Of a stretch of DNA of 14,618 nucleotides, positions 7,081 to 12,299 are shown in pieces; positions within the stretch are counted from its first letter, which is position 1; the number at the start of each line of letters is the position of its first letter. The translations under genes and the position numbers were made by a program. Below the pieces are notes generated by a model. The model was not told the origin of the DNA. It saw only the letters and a program-made list of their open reading frames with translations, and ran no database searches. Source of the DNA: Comamonadaceae bacterium UBA2334 (lineage in GTDB: Bacteria > Pseudomonadota > Gammaproteobacteria > Burkholderiales > Burkholderiaceae_C); assembly GCA_002344885.1 (NCBI GenBank), contig DDUQ01000023.1, positions 13,348-27,965 of the forward strand, read 5' to 3'.

Positions 7081-8847
7081 TCAGGCAGCCATCACCAGTG
7101 CGGGCTCTTCTGCATCCAGGGCCGCACGCGCGAGCGGTTCCAGTTTGCGCGTGTCGCATCGCAACACTTGCTGCTTGACGGCCAGCACCTGCGACGGGTG
7201 CATGGAAAAGCTCCGCAGCCCCAGGCCCAGCAGCAAGCGGGTCATGGCGACATCACCCGCCATTTCCCCACACACACTCACCGGCTTGCCCGCCACCCGC
7301 CCGGCAGCAATGGTGTGCGCCACCAGGTGTAGAACAGCCGGGTGCATCGGGTCATACAGATGCGCCACCGACTCATCGACCCGGTCGATTGCCAGCGTGT
7401 ACTGGATCAGGTCATTGGTGCCGATGGACAGAAAGTCAAAATACTTGAGAAACACATCGACCATGAGCGCCGCAGCCGGCACCTCGATCATGGCCCCCAC
7501 CTTGACCGGACCGTAGGCCTGCCCCTTGGCGTTCAACTGGCCCCGCGCTCGGTCGATCAGTGCCAGCGTCTGACGGATCTCGCTCACGTGCGCCAGCATC
7601 GGCACCAACAGGTGAACCGGCCCATGGGCAGCGGCCCGCAGGATGGCGCGCAACTGTGTCAGGAACATCGCCGGCTCGGACAGGCTCCAGCGTATCGCCC
7701 TCAGACCCAAAGCAGGGTTGAGATGGTCTTCCGCATTGCGGCTGCGGTCCAGTGGTTTGTCTGCACCCACATCGACGGTGCGGATGGTGACCGGCAAGCC
7801 CTCCATGCCCTGCACCGCCGCACGGTAGGCCCGGTATTGCTCTTCTTCATCGGGCAAGCTGCCCTGGCGCCCCATGAACAGAAACTCACTGCGGAACAGC
7901 CCCACACCGATGGCCCCCGCCTTGAGCGCGCTGGCACAGTCTGACGGCTCTTCAATGTTGGCCAGCAGTTCGATTTTTTCACCGTCCATCGTCATGGCCG
8001 GTGTGTTGCGCAACCGGCTCAGCCGCTCACGCTCGACCTCTGTCTGCCGTTGCCTGAAACCATACTCTGCCAGGATGATGGGCGACGGATCGGCAATGAC
8101 AACGCCTGCCTCGCCGTCGATGATGAGCCAATCGTCCTGCTCGATGATCTGGCTGGCCGCGCGCGCGCCCACCACAGCCGGAATGTCCATGCTGCGGGCA
8201 ACGATCGCCGTGTGCGATGTCTTGCCCCCCACATCGGTCACAAAACCTGCAAACGCGCTCTGCTTGAACTGGAGCATGTCGGCGGGCGATAGGTCGTGCG
8301 CCACCAGAATCAGGGGCACATCGATGGTGTCGTCCAACAACAACCCTTGCGGTGCCTTGCGGCTGGGCGACGGCGGCAAGGCCACCGGGGACGTCATGCC
8401 CCGCATCGCACGCAGCACCCGCTCCACGATCTGCTCCAGATCGGCCTTGCGTTCGCGCAGGTAGGGGTCTTCCATCTCGTCGAACTGACGGGCCACCAAC
8501 TCCAACTGCGCGGTCAGCGCCCATTCGGCGTTGTAGCGCCGGTCCACGATCCAGTGCTTGACACCGTCGGACAAATGCTCGTCCTGCAACAGCATCAGGT
8601 GCACGTCCAGCAATGCAGTCAGCTCGACATGACCGTCTTTGGCAGGCATGTCCTGCAACGACTGCTGCAGGCGGCACACCTCGGCCACCACTTCGTTGCG
8701 GGCGCGGCGCACACGGTCCAGCTCCGGCTCGATCTGACCCTCGTCCACAAAATAGTGGGCCACATCCACCCGGCTCGAAGCAACCAGCACGGCGCGGCCG
8801 ATCGCCACCCCGCTGGACACTGCAAGGCCGTGAACGGAAAAGCTCAT
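7081..8847 (-). CDS. ptsI: PTS enzyme I (phosphoenolpyruvate-protein phosphotransferase)
   Basis: Enzyme I takes phosphate from phosphoenolpyruvate and passes it to HPr. The protein has 588 residues (E. coli 575). The N-terminal HPr-binding and phosphohistidine domains span about 1-240; the phosphorylated histidine is His212 in GGKTSHTAIVAR. The C-terminal PEP-binding barrel shows RTVDVGADKP, LGLRAIRWSL, IGTNDLIQYTLAIDR and the active-site Cys526 in SVCGEMAGD. No GAF domain precedes it, so this is classical EI and not the nitrogen PtsP form. The ATG overlaps the HPr stop by four bases (ATGA). With HPr and EIIA upstream it forms a three-gene relay with no sugar permease nearby. Confidence 0.98.
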   Translation of the reverse strand: MSFSVHGLAVSSGVAIGRAVLVASSRVDVAHYFVDEGQIEPELDRVRRARNEVVAEVCRLQQSLQDMPAKDGHVELTALLDVHLMLLQDEHLSDGVKHWIVDRRYNAEWALTAQLELVARQFDEMEDPYLRERKADLEQIVERVLRAMRGMTSPVALPPSPSRKAPQGLLLDDTIDVPLILVAHDLSPADMLQFKQSAFAGFVTDVGGKTSHTAIVARSMDIPAVVGARAASQIIEQDDWLIIDGEAGVVIADPSPIILAEYGFRQRQTEVERERLSRLRNTPAMTMDGEKIELLANIEEPSDCASALKAGAIGVGLFRSEFLFMGRQGSLPDEEEQYRAYRAAVQGMEGLPVTIRTVDVGADKPLDRSRNAEDHLNPALGLRAIRWSLSEPAMFLTQLRAILRAAAHGPVHLLVPMLAHVSEIRQTLALIDRARGQLNAKGQAYGPVKVGAMIEVPAAALMVDVFLKYFDFLSIGTNDLIQYTLAIDRVDESVAHLYDPMHPAVLHLVAHTIAAGRVAGKPVSVCGEMAGDVAMTRLLLGLGLRSFSMHPSQVLAVKQQVLRCDTRKLEPLARAALDAEEPALVMAA

Positions 8848-9113
8848 TCGCCTTCCCCGAACTTGTCTGCAATCAGCGCCAGCAGCGCATCCATGGCAGC
8901 CTGCTCGTCCACGCCGCTGGTTTCGATCTCGACGTTTGTGCCGATGCCCGCTGCCAGCATCATCACGCCCATGATGCTCTTGGCGTTGACACGACGCTCC
9001 CCACGGGACAGCCAGACATCGGAGGCGAAGCTGCCCGCCAGCTTGGTCAGTTTGGCCGATGCGCGGGCATGCAAGCCCAGCTTATTGCTGATGGTCGTGG
9101 TGGTTTTGATCAT
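8844..9113 (-). CDS. ptsH: HPr phosphocarrier protein
   Basis: HPr carries phosphate from enzyme I to EIIA. The protein has 89 residues. His15 in KLGLHARAS is the site phosphorylated by EI, and Ser46 in NAKSIMGVMML is the site that HPr kinase/phosphorylase would use; many proteobacteria of this group have that kinase, but it is not in this window. The gene starts inside the end of the EIIA gene (32 bases shared) and ends inside the ptsI start (four bases shared). It has no clear Shine-Dalgarno sequence of its own, so translation is probably coupled to EIIA. Confidence 0.97.
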   Translation of the reverse strand: MIKTTTTISNKLGLHARASAKLTKLAGSFASDVWLSRGERRVNAKSIMGVMMLAAGIGTNVEIETSGVDEQAAMDALLALIADKFGEGE

Positions 9114-9525
9114 GGTTGCGTCGGAACTGGTTTTGCGGCGCGGTGACGTTCACGGTCAGGATGCCCTGGGTACCGCCTGACAGGGCACGGGAGACCAGCA
9201 TGTCAAGCGCTTCGTGGCGGTAACTCACTGCACGCAACAACATGGGCAGGCTGATGCCGGCAATCAACCTGCCCGGCACCTGCTCCATCAACCGCTGAGC
9301 CACATTGCAAGGCGTGGCACCGAAGACGTCGGTCATCACCAGCATCTGGTCAGCACCCTGTTGCTGCGCCAGCGCACGCGCCTGTTGCAAGGTGTCTTCA
9401 GGCGACTGGTTGGGCGGCACATCGAGCGCCGCGACTGCCGTCCCGGCGTCGGGGAACACATGCAACACGCACAGGCGCAGTGCGCTGGCCAGCGGGGCAT
9501 GAGCAATGACGAGGATGCCGTTCAT
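9082..9525 (-). CDS. PTS EIIA component, mannose family
   Basis: A single-domain EIIA of the mannose/fructose/sorbose family (147 residues), which accepts phosphate from HPr. The N-terminal strand ends in the phosphorylatable histidine, His9 in ILVIAHAPLAS. The family motif near residues 80-90, usually TDLFGGTPSN, appears as TDVFGATPCN. Free-standing EIIA(Man) proteins without EIIB/EIIC are common in betaproteobacteria and are thought to be regulatory. The last 11 residues are His/Gln/Asn-rich because they are encoded in the same bases as the HPr start, out of frame. The ATG at 9525 lacks a Shine-Dalgarno sequence; a GATAAT box ends eight bases upstream, suggesting an almost leaderless transcript. 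It is divergent from the chemoreceptor gene. Confidence 0.93.
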   Translation of the reverse strand: MNGILVIAHAPLASALRLCVLHVFPDAGTAVAALDVPPNQSPEDTLQQARALAQQQGADQMLVMTDVFGATPCNVAQRLMEQVPGRLIAGISLPMLLRAVSYRHEALDMLVSRALSGGTQGILTVNVTAPQNQFRRNHDQNHHDHQQ

Positions 9526-9841
9526 AACGACAGATTATCAGCGCAGTTACACGGGCTTGACCGCCGGGCTTTCAGCGCTCATGCCAGGCGGTCGGGGAGA
9601 TGCCAACATCACACCGCAACAGGCCACTGCACAGCAGCAGCCCTCCGGGCCCGCACCCTGCCCGATGCTGGCCACACACCCGATTCATGCACCATGAACG
9701 GTGCCGATGGACACACCCATTCGGCGCACCTTCAGGGTAAACCCGATATACGGATACCTGTTGTTTTCAGCTTTCGTGGTGCATTCGTTAGACGTGTGCC
9801 CGTACACTCGGCAACAGTTTTTCTGCACGCCAGAGGGTCTC
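9526..9841. other. Divergent intergenic region between EIIA and chemoreceptor genes
   Basis: This 316-base stretch holds no convincing gene. The open frames crossing it are extensions of the chemoreceptor frame or shadows. On the minus strand it contains the GATAAT box next to the EIIA start. On the plus strand there is a less GC-rich patch (about 9735-9830) with two small inverted repeats, GGGTAAACCC at 9735-9744 and CCGATATACGG at 9743-9753, overlapping by two bases. These could be an operator. AGAGGG lies just before the chemoreceptor ATG. I saw no good sigma-70, sigma-54 or sigma-28 promoter for the chemoreceptor. Confidence 0.6.
9534..9539 (-). promoter_or_regulatory. Possible -10 box of the EIIA-HPr-EI operon
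   Basis: GATAAT on the minus strand matches TATAAT at five of six positions and ends eight bases before the EIIA ATG. Transcription would begin at or within a base or two of the start codon. No good -35 is seen at the expected distance, so the call is tentative. Confidence 0.35.
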
Positions 9842-12235
9842 ATGAGCACTGCTGCCACCGCCACCCCACCGACACGCCGACAACCGCCAGCAATCCTGCG
9901 ACCCGGCATCGCCTTGATGCGCCGCTTCAGCATGAAAACCAAGCTGATCGTCATCGGTCTGCTGCTGGTGGTGCCGCTGGTCACCGCCACCCTGATGCTG
10001 ACCGAGCACTTGCTGGAGGACATCAGCTTCATCAACGGCGAGCAAGAAGGCCTCAAAGGCGTGGATGCCCTCACCGAAGTGGCCTTGCACATCCAGACCC
10101 ACCGGGGCCTGAACAACCGCGTGCTGTCCGGCGACGAGGCTGCCAAGGCCCCGCGCGAGGCGACCCGACAAAAGCTGAAGCAGGCGCTGGCTGCCGTGGA
10201 TACCGTGGTGCGGGAACACCCCCTGCTGGCATTGGACAAGACCTGGCCCGCCCAGCGCCAGGGCATCGACGCCCTGATGGTCGACGGCAACACCGAGCCT
10301 CGGCACAAGCAATTTGCGGCCCACACGGCACAGGTCATCAAGTTGATCGACACCATCGACTACGTCGGCGAAACCTCCGGCCTGCTGTTCGATCCCAAAC
10401 CGGTCACCTACTTCCTGATGGACGCGATCGTCAGCCGCACACTGCCGTGGATCGAAGCCATGGGCGTATTGCGTGGCTCCGGTGCCGGGCTGCTGGCACG
10501 CGGAGAAGCTTCACCGACCGAGCTGGCCACGGCGCTGGGCTTGCTGCACGAGTTGGAGGTGTTGACACACAACGTCGAAGTTCGCATCGCCTCTCTGCAA
10601 CGCCAGAGCGAAGCACCGCCCGCAGCCTGGACCGATGCACAGGCCAAGGTGACCGCCTTCCTGGCAGCCGGCAAACAGGCATTCGGCGAAGGCAAGCCCG
10701 TCGGGCAGGCAGCACCGTTTTTTGAACAAGGCACACAGACCATTGCGGCAGCAGTGGCATTCCAGAAAGCGGCTTCGGCGCGCATGGGTGCGCTGCTGGA
10801 AGAACGCAAACAGACCGCCATCAACCAGCTGACCCTGCTGGGCATCGTCTGCAGCCTGGCCGCCATCTTCATCACTTATGCGCTGGTCAGCTTCGGCTCG
10901 GCGACGCTGGGCAGCCTGGCACAGCTCGAACTGTCGATGCAACAGGCCGCAGAGGGCAACCTGGCCTCCATCGTCCACGTGGACGGACAGGACGAAATGG
11001 CCCGTATCAACCACACCTTCGAGACCATGCTGACCAGCCTGTCTGCCCTGGTAGCCGAGGTGCGCAGTGCATCGGCACTGGTGGGTGACGTGGGTACGCT
11101 ACTGGTGACCGACAGCACATTGTTGGCCGACCGCACTCAAGCCCAGGCGGCCAGCCTGGAAGAAACCACATCCAACGTCCGCATGGTGGGCGACATGGTG
11201 AACCAGAACGCCAACGTGGCACAGGACGTCAGCCACATGACACTGCAACTGCGCGAGCAAACCGACGCGGGTACCGCGATGATGGCCAAAACGGTCAAGG
11301 GCATGGACACGCTCAGGACATCATCATCCCGCATGACCGAAATCATCGGCACCATCGACAGCATCGCCTTCCAGACCAACATCCTGGCGCTCAATGCCGC
11401 CGTGGAGGCGGCCCGCGCGGGCGAGCAGGGGCGTGGCTTTGCCGTGGTGGCGTCAGAAGTGCGCAACCTGGCAAAACGCAGCCAGGAAGCCGCGTCCGAG
11501 GTTCGCAAGCTGATTGCCGAATCGTCCACTCGCGTCAGCACATCGGTGACGGAAATCGCCTCCATCAACACCCTCATGACCAACCTGGTGGACAGCATCG
11601 GCCAGGTCACAGAGGGCATGCGGGGCATTGCCCAGGCCAGCGCAGACCAGAGCACCTCGCTCAACGAGGTGGTCGTGGCCGTGGGTGACCTGGACTCGGT
11701 CACCGCCGAGAACTCGGCGCTGGTCGAACGCACGCAGCACCGCTCGCACCGCCTGATCGAACGTGCCACACAACTGGCGGACGCCGTGAGCCACATCCAC
11801 TTGCGCCAGGGCACGGCTGACGAGGCCAAGACACTGACCCTGCGTGCCGCCGAGCACATCAAACGCGTGGGCTTCGACCGTGCCTACAAAGACTTCCACA
11901 CCAAGGGGGGCGCCTTCATCGACCGCGACCTGTACGTGTTCGTCTTTGACCGTGACGGCTACTACCGCGTCATGGGCATGGACGAGTCCAAAGTGGGCTC
12001 GCACCTCAGCGCCGCACCCGGACTGGACGCCAAACAGCTCATCACCGACGCGTGGAAGCGCGCCGACCAGGGCGGCGGCTGGGTGGAGTACAACATCGTC
12101 AACCTGGTCACCGGCGATGTGAAAGGCAAGGCGTCCTATGTGATGCCCATCGACAACAACCGTCTGGTGGGTTGCGGTGCCTACCGCAGCGCTGTGCGGT
12201 CCATGGACGAACTGTCACGCACCAACAAGGGTTGA
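9842..12235 (+). CDS. Methyl-accepting chemotaxis protein with C-terminal Cache-like domain
   Basis: A 797-residue chemoreceptor. In order it has a cytoplasmic N-terminus (1-34), membrane helix 1 (about 35-53), a largely helical periplasmic region of about 270 residues, membrane helix 2 (about 327-351), a HAMP domain (about 352-405) and the signalling hairpin (about 415-655). The conserved tip is IAFQTNILALNAAVEAARAG and neighbours (about 500-550), the site that binds CheW and CheA. After the hairpin a further domain (about 671-787) contains FIDRDLYVFVFDRDGYYRVMG-like sequence, split here as GGAFIDRDLYVFVFDRDG and GGGWVEYNIV, which resembles a single Cache sensor domain. Its position places it in the cytoplasm. 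There is no C-terminal CheR-binding pentapeptide. I chose the ATG at 9842, preceded by AGAGGG; a longer frame from 9701 is less likely. The ligand is unknown. Confidence 0.93.
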   Translation: MSTAATATPPTRRQPPAILRPGIALMRRFSMKTKLIVIGLLLVVPLVTATLMLTEHLLEDISFINGEQEGLKGVDALTEVALHIQTHRGLNNRVLSGDEAAKAPREATRQKLKQALAAVDTVVREHPLLALDKTWPAQRQGIDALMVDGNTEPRHKQFAAHTAQVIKLIDTIDYVGETSGLLFDPKPVTYFLMDAIVSRTLPWIEAMGVLRGSGAGLLARGEASPTELATALGLLHELEVLTHNVEVRIASLQRQSEAPPAAWTDAQAKVTAFLAAGKQAFGEGKPVGQAAPFFEQGTQTIAAAVAFQKAASARMGALLEERKQTAINQLTLLGIVCSLAAIFITYALVSFGSATLGSLAQLELSMQQAAEGNLASIVHVDGQDEMARINHTFETMLTSLSALVAEVRSASALVGDVGTLLVTDSTLLADRTQAQAASLEETTSNVRMVGDMVNQNANVAQDVSHMTLQLREQTDAGTAMMAKTVKGMDTLRTSSSRMTEIIGTIDSIAFQTNILALNAAVEAARAGEQGRGFAVVASEVRNLAKRSQEAASEVRKLIAESSTRVSTSVTEIASINTLMTNLVDSIGQVTEGMRGIAQASADQSTSLNEVVVAVGDLDSVTAENSALVERTQHRSHRLIERATQLADAVSHIHLRQGTADEAKTLTLRAAEHIKRVGFDRAYKDFHTKGGAFIDRDLYVFVFDRDGYYRVMGMDESKVGSHLSAAPGLDAKQLITDAWKRADQGGGWVEYNIVNLVTGDVKGKASYVMPIDNNRLVGCGAYRSAVRSMDELSRTNKG

Positions 12236-12246
12236 TGTGTCGAAGT

Positions 12247-12299
12247 CAAATTGTTGATAGCAATAAACCCAATAAATGAAAGCGCTGGAGGCCATTTTT
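12247..12299. repeat. Degenerate copy of a Comamonadaceae intergenic repeat (tentative)
   Basis: The 62-base gap between two convergent genes contains TTGATAGC near its left end and AAGCGCTGGAGGCCATTTTT at its right end. From memory, many Comamonadaceae genomes carry an intergenic palindromic element with TTGATAGC on one side and AAGCGCT.GAGGCCA on the other, joined by a hairpin. Here the right arm looks intact but the left arm has lost its stem half and is replaced by an AT-rich stretch. It may contribute to ending transcription from both sides. The family match is recalled and not computed. Confidence 0.45.

Noticed and set aside
8296..9180. A 294-codon plus-strand frame opposite ptsI and ptsH
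   Set aside because: Antisense to genes whose catalytic motifs are all present; composition is that of a shadow.
9701..9708. GCCGATGG as a sigma-28 (flagellar) -10 box for the chemoreceptor
   Set aside because: No TAAA-type -35 box at the required spacing; TAAA at 9738 lies downstream and has no matching -10 either.
9701..9841. A 47-codon upstream extension of the chemoreceptor frame with a short hydrophobic stretch
   Set aside because: The region is less GC-rich than the gene, the extension does not look like receptor sequence, and the ATG at 9842 has AGAGGG just upstream.
9214..10725. A 503-codon open frame on the plus strand across EIIA, the intergenic region and the chemoreceptor
   Set aside because: It is antisense to EIIA and then out of frame with the receptor. 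The His/Arg/Gln-rich composition is typical of a shadow frame in GC-rich DNA.
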